DNA from: JAFLCA01 sp041907145
GTDB lineage: Bacteria; Bdellovibrionota_C; UBA2361; JAFLCA01
DNA: 20,536 nt
Assembly: GCA_041907145.1 (NCBI GenBank)
Contig: JAYRHW010000226.1
Span: forward strand, 1 to 20,536
Reading direction: 5' to 3'
The notes under the pieces were generated by a model that saw nothing but the letters and a program-made list of their open reading frames with translations, searched no databases and was not told where the DNA came from. How positions within the stretch are numbered: position 1 is the stretch's first letter; every line of letters starts with the position of its first letter. Below are positions 13,557 through 20,536 of this stretch, piece by piece. The position numbers and the translations under genes are program-made.

Positions 13557-14057
13557 CTACAGATGCGCCGAAGTGCTAGGCTGCGCCTTGGTTCCATTGC
13601 TGCTGGTTTTGAAACTCTCGACTACCTTCTGTGCCGAGGGCAATTTGTTTGGTTCTGGTTCAGTATTAATGGCGCCCTTGAGTCGAGCCCCGTCCTTGAG
13701 CGAAACTCGGGGAGCAGAGACGTTTCCCCTCACCGATCCGGACTCGTGAATGACAATCTGCTCACTGCCAAAGAGATCTCCGATCACTTCCCCGTATACC
13801 TGAATTATTTTCCCATGGATGTTGGCGCATACCTTTCCGCCCTTTCCCACTACCACGGCATTTTGCTTTAGATCTATTTGCCCCTCAACCTCTCCTTCAA
13901 CAACGAGATCCTCCACGCCGCAAATTTCACCCTTTACGCGAATCGATTTCCCAATCAGCGCCGTTCCGGGACTTTCGGGCCGCTCGGGCTTAAGCACGGC
14001 GTTACCCGACAATTGCTGCGAAGGTTGCATTTGTTGTTCCTCAGGCTTCTTCCACAT
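13557..14057 (-). CDS. Bactofilin (CcmA/BacA family cytoskeletal protein)
   Basis: Bactofilins polymerise without nucleotide through a right-handed beta-helix and organise cell-shape or envelope enzymes, often peptidoglycan-modifying ones. The start is ATG 14057 (MWKKPEEQ), 6 nt after AAGGAG; the upstream in-frame TTG lies within the spacer. Residues 1-33 are a polar, disordered lead. Residues about 34-125 form the repeat core: ALIGKSIRVKGEICGVEDLVVEGEVEGQI, then V-x-V-x-x-G-G-K-V-C-A-N-I, GKIIQVYGEVIGDLFGSEQIVIHESGSVRGNVSA and DGARLKGAI, with glycines and hydrophobics at the spacing expected of this fold. A Ser/Thr-rich tail follows. At 166 aa it is a normal size. It lies 40 bp downstream of the mreB-like gene and 9 bp upstream of the methyltransferase gene, an arrangement consistent with a joint role in morphology. 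Confidence 0.92.
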   Translation of the reverse strand: MWKKPEEQQMQPSQQLSGNAVLKPERPESPGTALIGKSIRVKGEICGVEDLVVEGEVEGQIDLKQNAVVVGKGGKVCANIHGKIIQVYGEVIGDLFGSEQIVIHESGSVRGNVSAPRVSLKDGARLKGAINTEPEPNKLPSAQKVVESFKTSSNGTKAQPSTSAHL

Positions 14058-14097
14058 AACCAACTCCTTACATCATCAAATAGTAATACAAATCCTC

Positions 14098-15129
14098 CTA
14101 GCCGCGCGTGAGAACGCGAGAATAACGCTCCCAGTCTTCCAGTATCATTCCCGACCCTCGGACAACGGTAGTCAACGGGTCCTCAACCAAAGAAACAGGG
14201 ATCCCCAAGCGCTCACTCAAGACCACATCAACATCGCGAAGCAGGCTGCCGCCCCCTGTCAACACGACGCCGTTGTCGAGTACGTCCCCGGAAATCTCCG
14301 GCGGCACGGAATCCAGCACCTGCCGAATGGTCTGAATGATTTCGTTGAGCGGCGCGCCGAGCGCCCTTACGACTTCGGACTGACTAACCTCTATCGTCGT
14401 CGGCAGGGCCGTCTTCATGTCCTGGCCGGGAACGATCATCTTGGGCTCCTCCGACCCTGCATGCGCCGCTCCAATCTTGAGTTTTAGCTCCTCCGCAGTT
14501 TCCGCGCCTATGACGACATGCCGAGTGCGGCGAATGAAATCGATTATCGCCCGGTCCATTTCGTTTCCTGCCGTCTTGCTCGAAGCCGCTGACAACACCT
14601 CACCCAATGCCAGCACGCCGACATCCGTAGTTCCACCGCCGATAGTCACCACCATAACGCCTGTTGCCCCCTGCACCGAAAGGCCAGCCCCTAAGGCAGC
14701 GGCGACAACCTTATCTACCAAGAAGATCTCACCAGCGCCGGCGAGCTCGGCTGCTTCGCTTAGAGCCCGACGCTCGACTGCAGTCGCCCCTGAGGGAACG
14801 GACACTATGGCTCTCGATTTTACCACCCGCTGATGCCGCGGGACCATTTCCACGAAGTACTTGAGGAGATCGGTGGCGAGCTGAAAATCTTGAATGGCCC
14901 CGCCCTGCAAGGGACTAAGGCTCTGAATGGACTTTGAAGTGCGCCCTCGCAGCTCCTTTGCCCGCCGTCCCACAGCAGTGACCTCGCGGTGGTCTTCGTC
15001 ACCCCTTATGGCTACGAACGATGGCTCTGATGCAACGATTCCTCGGCCCTTTAGGTATACAATGGTGTTATTGGTACCTAAATCAAAGGCAAACTGCGGG
15101 GAAAATGACCGGAATAGACCTTGGAGCAT
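14098..15129 (-). CDS. mreB: Divergent MreB-like actin homologue
   Basis: MreB forms membrane-bound filaments that position elongation-phase peptidoglycan synthesis. The 343-aa protein matches throughout: an amphipathic start MLQGLFRSFSPQ, phosphate-1 loop FDLGTNNTIVYLKGRGIVASEPSFVA (14-40), AVGRRAKELRGRTSKSI (52-68), VPSGATAVERRALSEAAELAGAGEIFL (111-137), phosphate-2 loop TIGGGTTDVGVLALG (162-176), GAETAEELKLKIG (208-220) and adenosine motif VLTGGGSLL (289-297). Two acidic active-site positions differ from ordinary MreB. The I-E-E-P motif is V-D-K-V (138-141), and the Asp of D-I-G-G-G-T is Thr162. ATPase activity may therefore be reduced. The start ATG 15129 lacks a Shine-Dalgarno sequence and is overlapped by an upstream small ORF, so translation may be coupled. 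No mreC, mreD, pbp2 or rodA follows; bactofilin does. Confidence 0.93.
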   Translation of the reverse strand: MLQGLFRSFSPQFAFDLGTNNTIVYLKGRGIVASEPSFVAIRGDEDHREVTAVGRRAKELRGRTSKSIQSLSPLQGGAIQDFQLATDLLKYFVEMVPRHQRVVKSRAIVSVPSGATAVERRALSEAAELAGAGEIFLVDKVVAAALGAGLSVQGATGVMVVTIGGGTTDVGVLALGEVLSAASSKTAGNEMDRAIIDFIRRTRHVVIGAETAEELKLKIGAAHAGSEEPKMIVPGQDMKTALPTTIEVSQSEVVRALGAPLNEIIQTIRQVLDSVPPEISGDVLDNGVVLTGGGSLLRDVDVVLSERLGIPVSLVEDPLTTVVRGSGMILEDWERYSRVLTRG

Positions 15130-15314
15130 AGCAATGAAGCTGTAAAAAGCAGAATGTTACTTTCGAAGGTAGCGAACGCCGCGGTCTTACTCTTGCGAGC
15201 CCTACAAAAAACCGAAGCTGCTCTAAAGCAAACAGCAATAGCCGTGCCAGCCGCGAGCCCAGCAATCAAAAGATCACTGGACAGTGTTCGATAGCGCTCA
15301 GCCGTCATGCCCAT
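15078..15314 (-). CDS. Possible small membrane protein overlapping the mreB start
   Basis: A 78-codon frame begins at ATG 15314 with AAGGA about 7 nt upstream and ends 52 bp inside the mreB-like gene in another frame. The product has two hydrophobic stretches, LLIAGLAAGTAIAVCFRAA (15-33) and NILLFTASLLCS (49-60). Its good ribosome-binding site, and the absence of one for mreB, would fit translational coupling. Against it are its small size and unremarkable composition in the C-terminal half. The remainder of the gap, 15315-15535, holds no gene I can support, only a TCCGCC/GGCGGA stem (15376-15403) and an ATACTC/GAGTAT stem (15503-15522) without T runs. Confidence 0.35.
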   Translation of the reverse strand: MGMTAERYRTLSSDLLIAGLAAGTAIAVCFRAASVFCRARKSKTAAFATFESNILLFTASLLCSKVYSGHFPRSLPLI

Positions 15315-15535
15315 GCGATTTCCTTGAGAAAATTTATTTTTGTCACTGACACGGCAAAATTTGGCTGCCGACGCCTCCGCCCGTTATCCTCCGGAGCGGC
15401 GGAAGATCTGTACAAGAATCCGCAAATTGTGCATGCGCCGAGTTGCGCACCGAAGAGACGGACTGTGGCAGGATCTTCCTGGTAGGTGGAATCAGACTTC
15501 CTATACTCAGTCACTCGAGTATCACCGGGTGCTTT

Positions 15536-16981
15536 TCACTGCGCTGGACCGACAAATATGCGATGCACCTCCTCGGCAGCATCATCATCGGCCTGCACAA
15601 GCACGATATCCCCGGCCTGAAAGACGGTATTACCCCGCGGAATTGAGGACTCGCCATTCCGTGTGATCAACACAAGCAAAATAGCGTGGGATAGACCCAA
15701 TTCAACCACTGATTTTCCTATTACCTGAGCTCCGGGCGGCACCCGTACTTCGAATTTAAGGGAGGAAACTCTGCGAGTTACTACGTGCTCGGTACCCTCG
15801 ACTACCACGCCGAGCATCGTGGCAAACCAACGCAGTGAAGCGCCCTGCACGAGAACAGAAACAATGACGGCGTAAAAAACTACATTGAACATGAAGGGAG
15901 CAGACGCTACTCCCTGCATAAGTGGAATCGTGGAAAGAATAATAGGAACAGCTCCACGCAGCCCCGCCCAGGACAGAAAAAGCTTATCACGAGAGTCGAA
16001 GCGCTTGGTTCCTGCAAGCGAAACGAATACGGCGAGGGGGCGAGCAATGAGCACTAGGACGATGGCCACGGCAAGGCCCTCATGGGTCTTGGCAAAAAGC
16101 TGCGAAGGGAAGACCAGCAACCCGAGGCTAAGAAACATCACGATTTGCATGAGCCAGGCCAGACCTTCATGGAACTGAATGAGCGCAAGCCGGTGCACGA
16201 ACGGCTTACTGCCTAGAGCGACCCCGCACACGTACACCGAAAGAAACCCATTTCCTCCAATCGCATCGACTCCTGCGTAACTGAGGAAAGCCAATCCGAT
16301 AGTAAAGACATAGTAGAGCCCATCATAAGAAAGATGGAGTCTATTGATGATCCAGCTGGCCCCCCGGCCGAGCAGGAGTCCACCAATCGCACCAATGGCA
16401 AGCTCAAGCACAAGGTGGCCAACAAGCGGGGCCACGGAGGATCCCGGGTCTAGAACCAACCCAGTCAGGGCGACGGTGAGGAACACCGCCATAGGGTCGT
16501 TCCCCCCGGACTCCAACTCCAATAATGGCGTAAGCTCGCTGCGTAGCTTCAAGGCCTGAGCTCGCAAAACGCCAAAAACCGCAGCTGCGTCGGTCGAGGA
16601 AAGAATCGCGCCGAGCAAAATGCCTTCCAGCAAAGAAAGATGGAGTACCGCATGGGCAAAACACCCCACTACCAAGGCGGTTATGGCCACACCGATGGTG
16701 GCCAAAGAGAAGCCTGGAAAAACAATTGGCCTTACGGCGTCCCAGTGGGTATCTAAACCGCCGCCGAACAAGATCAACACCAAAGCTACGATGCCAATAT
16801 GATGAGCAAGGACGTAGTCGGAGAAGTATATCCCTCCAGGGCCCTCGGATCCCGCCAGCATCCCGATACCGATAAAGAGCAGCAATGCCGGAACGCCAAA
16901 ACGGCTCGATATTTTACTGGCGAGGACGCTGATCAGAAGCAGCGCGCCAGCAACAAGAAGAACAGTTTCAAAATGCAACAT
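15536..16981 (-). CDS. CPA1-type cation/proton antiporter with RCK_C domain (NhaP2/CvrA-like)
   Basis: NhaP2/CvrA proteins exchange K+ or Na+ for H+ across the inner membrane and protect against hyperosmotic or alkaline stress. The start is ATG 16981 (MLHFETVLL); an in-frame TTG three codons earlier is less likely. About 12 membrane helices cover residues 3-380. Family signatures include RFGVPALLLFIGIGMLAGSEG, LFGGGLDT, the ion-binding stretch LLGAILSSTDAAAVFGVLR followed by ELESGGNDPMAVF, and SWAGLRGAVPIILS. The S-T-D-A and E-S-G-x-N-D-P motifs are the expected catalytic residues. A C-terminal cytosolic TrkA_C/RCK_C domain (about 400-481, FEVRVPPGAQVIGKSVVELGL to FQAGDIVLVQADDDA) probably senses nucleotide or ions. 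E. coli CvrA is longer, with an additional C-terminal domain missing here. It appears monocistronic. Confidence 0.93.
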   Translation of the reverse strand: MLHFETVLLVAGALLLISVLASKISSRFGVPALLLFIGIGMLAGSEGPGGIYFSDYVLAHHIGIVALVLILFGGGLDTHWDAVRPIVFPGFSLATIGVAITALVVGCFAHAVLHLSLLEGILLGAILSSTDAAAVFGVLRAQALKLRSELTPLLELESGGNDPMAVFLTVALTGLVLDPGSSVAPLVGHLVLELAIGAIGGLLLGRGASWIINRLHLSYDGLYYVFTIGLAFLSYAGVDAIGGNGFLSVYVCGVALGSKPFVHRLALIQFHEGLAWLMQIVMFLSLGLLVFPSQLFAKTHEGLAVAIVLVLIARPLAVFVSLAGTKRFDSRDKLFLSWAGLRGAVPIILSTIPLMQGVASAPFMFNVVFYAVIVSVLVQGASLRWFATMLGVVVEGTEHVVTRRVSSLKFEVRVPPGAQVIGKSVVELGLSHAILLVLITRNGESSIPRGNTVFQAGDIVLVQADDDAAEEVHRIFVGPAQ

Positions 16982-17166
16982 ATGACCCAATGAATGTCTT
17001 CCATCATTGTAGTCAATTTCCCCTCTTCCTTGAACCCCTCAACTTACTGAGCAAGGCAGCAGCGAACGCCTACAGATAGCGCAATGCCTACTGAAGGAAC
17101 TTGTTCCGAATTCAAATTATTTTTCGAGGAAGCCTTCCCCCGATGCTCTCGCTAACTCGACGGTAG
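16982..17166. other. Gene-free gap between OmpA-like and antiporter genes
   Basis: This 185-bp stretch must hold the antiporter promoter on the minus strand. It contains a GGAAC-TT-GTTCC inverted repeat near 17096-17107 and a GAGGAA-GCC-TTCCCC stem near 17129-17143, which could end the OmpA transcript. Neither has a convincing T run, and no clear promoter was found. Confidence 0.25.
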
Positions 17167-18102
17167 CTATCCCAGCCTAACCAGTTCCACACGACGATTC
17201 TTAGCTCGGCCATCTTCGGTTTCATTGCCCGCTACTGGCTGACTATCTCCCTTACCTATTGCGCTCAGTCTCGATTCGCTGATTCCACGGGCAGTTAATG
17301 CTGCGAGGACCGCCTTCGCGCGCCCCTCAGAAAGCAGCTGATTGTGGCTGGAGTCGCCGGTGTTGTCGGTATGCCCCACAATGGACAAACGCAGAGATAA
17401 ATCTTGAGAGAGGGCTTTTGCCACCTCGGCCAGGACCGCATCGGACTCCGGCTTGAGCGCTGTCTTATCGACATCAAAGTATATTCCGTACAAAGACACC
17501 CGGCCTTCGGAAGCGAGCTTTCCCAGAATAGAGTTCACTTGCTCCTGTACCATCTTCTGCTCAATTGCCTTTGGCACCACCAGCTGCACCAGAACCACGA
17601 CTTGCTGGGGATCGAGCTTCACGAGGGTGCCGAAATATTCTCTGGTGGCCCCAGCGCGCCAATTCTCTCGAACGCTAAAGGAATCTATCGATACGTAGCT
17701 CTCGCCGCCGTTCTCCGCGCGGGCAAGGATTACTATTCTGCCATCCTGTGCCGCCTCAGCGTGAAAGGGCCCAGCCGCTTCTTGGCGCACTTCAAACTTT
17801 TGCGCCTGATAGCTGTTCTTATAATTTTCCAAGATCTCCAAGGGGACGTTTCCGGATGGCAGCAGATACGCGAGTTGAATTACCTGCCCACGAGGCTTGA
17901 GCGTTCTGGTTAGTTCAACCTCAGCGAACTTTTGCACTTTCTTGGCCGCGAGAATGGAGCCTTCGAATTTAAACAGATCAAACGGTAGCTGGACTTCCTG
18001 CATCTCGGCTCTGGCCGGAGTGGGGCCTGCCATCGCCACACGCACGCTGAAAACACCAATTAAACTCAAGACCGACACAAGTCCAACCAAAACCCGAATC
18101 AT
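17167..18102 (-). CDS. OmpA-family peptidoglycan-binding envelope protein
   Basis: The start is ATG 18102 (MIRVLVGL) because GGGGGAGG sits 5 nt upstream; the frame is open a further five codons to a TTG. Residues 1-24 are a signal peptide (RVLVGLVSVLSLIGVFSVRVAMA, cleavage likely after AMA). Residues about 30-195 are a domain rich in beta strands with repeated expressions such as VQLAYLL and VVLVQLVVP, family unrecognised; it is not an OmpA-type barrel. The C-terminal 110 residues are a canonical OmpA-like domain: IYFDVDKTALKPESDAVLAEVAKAL, then LSIVGHTDNTGDSSHNQLLSEGRAKAVLAALTARGI, SRLSAIGKGDSQPVAGNETEDGRAKNRRVEL. The TD and R-x-x-x-V residues that bind diaminopimelate are present. It probably tethers the envelope to peptidoglycan in the periplasm. 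It is the second gene of a pair with the gene at 18132-18875 (29-bp gap). Confidence 0.88.
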   Translation of the reverse strand: MIRVLVGLVSVLSLIGVFSVRVAMAGPTPARAEMQEVQLPFDLFKFEGSILAAKKVQKFAEVELTRTLKPRGQVIQLAYLLPSGNVPLEILENYKNSYQAQKFEVRQEAAGPFHAEAAQDGRIVILARAENGGESYVSIDSFSVRENWRAGATREYFGTLVKLDPQQVVVLVQLVVPKAIEQKMVQEQVNSILGKLASEGRVSLYGIYFDVDKTALKPESDAVLAEVAKALSQDLSLRLSIVGHTDNTGDSSHNQLLSEGRAKAVLAALTARGISESRLSAIGKGDSQPVAGNETEDGRAKNRRVELVRLG

Positions 18103-18131
18103 AAACGCCTCCCCCAATTGACTTCCCGATC

Positions 18132-18875
18132 CTAAAATCCAGTGGCCACAGTTTCCAAAGCTTCCCCAAGCACCGCCTCAACGCCCGCGTGGTTGAAGTG
18201 TCCGCCCAGAAGATACTGCCCAGGCTCAAGGAGCTTTTCAACCGATGACTTCCCCTTGCCGATTTTGACCGAAGAGGCATCTGCACTGTCGAATTTCTTC
18301 ACGTTGAACGCAAAACGCAGCCCTAATAACTCGCCTTCAAAATGAAAGCCCAACTGAAGCTCATTCAGCATGGAGTACTTTTTGGATACGGATGGTTTGA
18401 ATTTCAATTCAGTCCAACCCTTACTCCAACGCTCTCCCTTCCGCACAAACTGGAACGAAGATTCGAGCAACTCCGCGACTGAAAGAATATACGCGTGAGG
18501 CTTTACCCCAAGCTGCAACGGAGTAATGGGGCCCGAGAGATTACCGAAGCGGAAGTATGGAACGGCGCTTTTCTCAGCTATAGGGCAATTCCTATCGAGC
18601 GTAAGCGACCAGGCCGAGGACTTTGACTCTCCCGCTCCCAGACTCCAGTCCTTCGGTATTTCAGCGCGTGCTAGAATATCCACGGCCGCGTCAGGTTGTC
18701 CGATTTCCTTTACCTTGCCGTACACCAGTTCGATTCCTACCGCAGCCAGGATCTGCGGCATTCCAGAGTGGTTTTTTAGCGTCAACGTGCAGGGCAGAAC
18801 CTCTCCCTGGACCACTTCATCTTTTGGAATTTCGAGCCGAGACTCTATCTGCTGCTGAATGAAGACGCCCTTCAT
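18132..18875 (-). CDS. Unknown 247-aa protein, possibly arrestin-fold/Spo0M-like
   Basis: The start is ATG 18875 with AGGGAG 5 nt upstream; a GTG two codons before would place the ribosome-binding site too close. The N terminus has no signal peptide and reads FIQQQIESRLEIPKDEVVQGEVLPCTLTLKNHSGMPQILAAVGIELVYGKV. The alternating strand pattern, with 'V-x-x-G-x-x-x-x-x-x-L-x-x-x' spacing, resembles the start of arrestin-like domains of the Spo0M family. The remainder is also strand-rich (GWTELKFKPSVSKKYSML, ELQLGFHFEGELLGLRFAFNVKKFD). This assignment rests on fold-like pattern only and is weak. The gene is 29 bp upstream of the OmpA-family gene in the same direction, so both are likely on one mRNA. 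Its product is probably cytosolic while its partner is periplasmic. Confidence 0.65.
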   Translation of the reverse strand: MKGVFIQQQIESRLEIPKDEVVQGEVLPCTLTLKNHSGMPQILAAVGIELVYGKVKEIGQPDAAVDILARAEIPKDWSLGAGESKSSAWSLTLDRNCPIAEKSAVPYFRFGNLSGPITPLQLGVKPHAYILSVAELLESSFQFVRKGERWSKGWTELKFKPSVSKKYSMLNELQLGFHFEGELLGLRFAFNVKKFDSADASSVKIGKGKSSVEKLLEPGQYLLGGHFNHAGVEAVLGEALETVATGF

Positions 18876-19083
18876 AATCACTCCCTTTCAAGCTCGCCTC
18901 CTTGAATAGCGGAAAGCAGGCTAGCTGTCGAGAATTGCTTGAGAATTAGCAAAGTACCAAGCTTTTCCTGGCATGCGCCTTGCTCGCTTTGTCACGACCG
19001 GTTGGGTGCGTCGGCCGATGAGGGTTCGCTTGGGTGTTAAGGCACTAATATTACAGATTAATTGTCTGATGCTGACAGATCGG
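18876..19083. promoter_or_regulatory. Divergent intergenic region
   Basis: This 208-bp region separates the minus-strand arrestin-like gene from the plus-strand secreted-protein gene and should hold both promoters. A TAATAT at 19046-19051 is a reasonable -10 for the plus strand, with only weak -35 matches (TTCGCT, 15-bp spacing). No inverted-repeat operator was seen. Confidence 0.25.
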
Positions 19084-20536
19084 ATGCTGCGCTGCCTTGG
19101 ATCCCATCTTCCACGAATTTTGATCCGCCCGGCGTTTCCCATTGCCCTCACGGTTACCGCCTCGCTTTTTCCTCTACCTGGGCAAACTCAGGATGTCTTC
19201 GCCGCAACGAATACGAAAAAGTCGTATAGCAAGGCGTTCCTCTATCCCCTTCAGGGAGATCTGGCCTGCTACACACGATCAGGGCGAAAAACTGTGCGGC
19301 TGCCGAAAACTGTCAGTCAATACACCTTGCCAGGATCAGGCACCGTGCTTGCTACACCTATTTCGCGCCCGGATTTACTCGCGAAACAGCGACTGCTTCG
19401 AAAGTCGAAGAAGAGAGCTTCTCCCGCTCGTAAGAAACTGATCAATAAGCAGCTCACAGCGATTGACGATACCTTGGACGCCATCCTGGCTTGCACGGCA
19501 TTCTCAATCGCCCCGACAGCGGCGCCAACTACAACCGTAACCCCCTCCCCGACACCCACGCCATTCGCGCCTCGCTCTGTCTCCGAGAAAATCGTCGACA
19601 CCCACTACGGATCACATTTCACGAGCACCTATTACTTGGTATCTGAAGGGGAAACTCGCCCAGGTGAAGCGGCGCTTGTTTCCATAGAACCAAAGAGTTC
19701 ATCTCTAGAATATCGCGCGAGCGTGCGAGTCTACGCTCCCGATGAGCAGCTACTGTACGTCGAGCAGCAGCAGCGCCCGGCGAACGCGGGAACTATCGAA
19801 CGACTTGCAGCGAGCCCCGCCACATCACTCCCGGGAGAGCCTTTTGCCTTGGCAAAGTCGGGCATCTATGAAGTGCGGGTCAGCAGCAACTCTAATGTGC
19901 GTGTGCATATAAGCCTGCCCGACGAGGTCCAATGGGGAGTGTCATTTCAGAACGGGAATTTCCAGCCGTTCACCGGTGAAACATCCACCATGTATACCTG
20001 GATCCCGCGACATGCAAACCGTCCCTTGAGGCTTTCGCTAGTACCAGTTGATCGCACGCCTCCAGCCCTACCCGGCCAGACCCTTACTCCAGTTTTGAAT
20101 CAGCAGAGCCAGGTAGCCAGATATGACTTAGAGATTCCTTCCTCCAGCAGCGAAGCAGGCTTCGTACAGCCGGTTAGCATGCCCCCTGGCGATTGGTTTG
20201 AATTCAGGGCCTACGGCATGCCCTTCATTCTCTGCACCAGTCCCGAAGCCGCTACTGCTATTGGGGCGGGAATATTCCGATCTCAGAGTCCCACTATGAG
20301 CGGGTTCCTCCTGTCCCATCGATTCCAAGAAGAAATCGCCTCCATTCTTCCGGAGATGGCCCCTCTCATGGGAGACGCGGCCGCGCTTTCGGCAGCGCCG
20401 GGCCCCAATTTTCCCGGCACGGTGGCGGCTTGCTCAAATCCAGCCTCGGACGACGATGTTTACCGATTCGCCGATATTCTTGGTTACTACATGGGAACCC
20501 TGCCCGCTGCTAAGTGGAATTTAGGTACAACCGGGG
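19084..20536 (+). CDS. Large secreted protein, N-terminal part (runs off window end)
   Basis: The frame is open from upstream of 18973 to the last base of the window, at least 484 codons. In-frame ATGs occur at 18973, 19018, 19069 and 19084, none with a clear Shine-Dalgarno sequence. I chose 19084 because it gives a credible signal peptide: basic MLRCLGSHLPRILIR, then hydrophobic PAFPIALTVTASLFPL and a likely cleavage near VFA. A region of about 100 residues ends in a basic stretch (RLLRKSKKRASPARKK), then LTAIDDTLDAILACT and a Thr/Pro linker (PTTTVTPSPTPTP). The rest is strand-rich and looks like extracellular beta domains (YRASVRVYAPDEQLLYVEQ, SGIYEVRVSSNSNVRVHISLP, RPLRLSLVPVD). It may be an exported adhesin or surface protein, but no named domain is recognised. 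Alternatively the 18973 start adds 37 residues. Confidence 0.75.
   Translation, partial: MLRCLGSHLPRILIRPAFPIALTVTASLFPLPGQTQDVFAATNTKKSYSKAFLYPLQGDLACYTRSGRKTVRLPKTVSQYTLPGSGTVLATPISRPDLLAKQRLLRKSKKRASPARKKLINKQLTAIDDTLDAILACTAFSIAPTAAPTTTVTPSPTPTPFAPRSVSEKIVDTHYGSHFTSTYYLVSEGETRPGEAALVSIEPKSSSLEYRASVRVYAPDEQLLYVEQQQRPANAGTIERLAASPATSLPGEPFALAKSGIYEVRVSSNSNVRVHISLPDEVQWGVSFQNGNFQPFTGETSTMYTWIPRHANRPLRLSLVPVDRTPPALPGQTLTPVLNQQSQVARYDLEIPSSSSEAGFVQPVSMPPGDWFEFRAYGMPFILCTSPEAATAIGAGIFRSQSPTMSGFLLSHRFQEEIASILPEMAPLMGDAAALSAAPGPNFPGTVAACSNPASDDDVYRFADILGYYMGTLPAAKWNLGTTG

Noticed and set aside
13819..14487. 222-codon plus-strand frame across bactofilin and the end of mreB
   Set aside because: It runs through two well-identified minus-strand genes and the gap between them; no motif or start signal.
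15340..15666. 108-codon plus-strand frame between mreB and the antiporter
   Set aside because: It overlaps the antiporter 3' end, lacks a start signal and has an irregular His/Arg-rich composition.

Overview
The window comes from a Gram-negative-type bacterium of uncertain phylum. It carries an OmpA-like outer-membrane/peptidoglycan protein, a bactofilin, an MreB homologue, TrmO, an AI-2E/PerM-family membrane protein and a CPA1 cation/proton antiporter. GC content is moderate. No rRNA, tRNA, CRISPR array, integrase or phage structural gene was recognised.

Layout. (A) 1-10061, plus strand, accessory region: a 5'-truncated unknown protein (1-926), a 637-aa unknown protein (939-2852), then three separately led genes: a coiled-coil/proline-rich protein (3084-4691), an Hsp90-like GHKL ATPase (5033-6685) and a 317-aa protein with a long Pro/Ala linker (6948-7901). 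A 678-aa unknown protein (8025-10061) follows. The three central genes look richer in G/C-ending codons than their neighbours. Each has a strong Shine-Dalgarno sequence behind a 231-341 bp gap full of hairpins. The flanking 637-aa and 678-aa proteins share collinear short motifs and may be distant paralogues. (B) 10065-10517: a 453-bp segment bounded by imperfect terminal inverted repeats (37 of 48 positions match), containing a lone Phd/YefM-type antitoxin gene. It fits exactly between two convergent genes. (C) 10517-12948: trmO (minus), a small membrane protein and an AI-2E-family protein (plus). (D) 12969-15314, minus strand: a cell-shape operon of a small uncertain ORF, a divergent MreB, a bactofilin and a SAM-methyltransferase-like protein. 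(E) 15536-16981, minus: a NhaP2/CvrA-type antiporter with a C-terminal RCK_C/TrkA_C domain. (F) 17167-18875, minus: a two-gene unit of an arrestin/Spo0M-like protein (tentative) and an OmpA-family lipid-envelope protein. (G) from about 19084 to the window end, plus: the start of a large secreted protein that runs off the edge.

The best candidate for an undescribed system is the three-gene cassette 3084-7901. It combines an ATPase with Bergerat-fold motifs and an Hsp90-type NxSR signature with two proteins, each made of a globular N-terminal domain, a low-complexity linker and a short conserved-looking C-terminal tail. Its function cannot be read from sequence alone. Its physical linkage to the two putative paralogues suggests one larger locus. 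Second-tier observations are the TIR-bounded antitoxin element and the MreB that lacks two acidic active-site residues.
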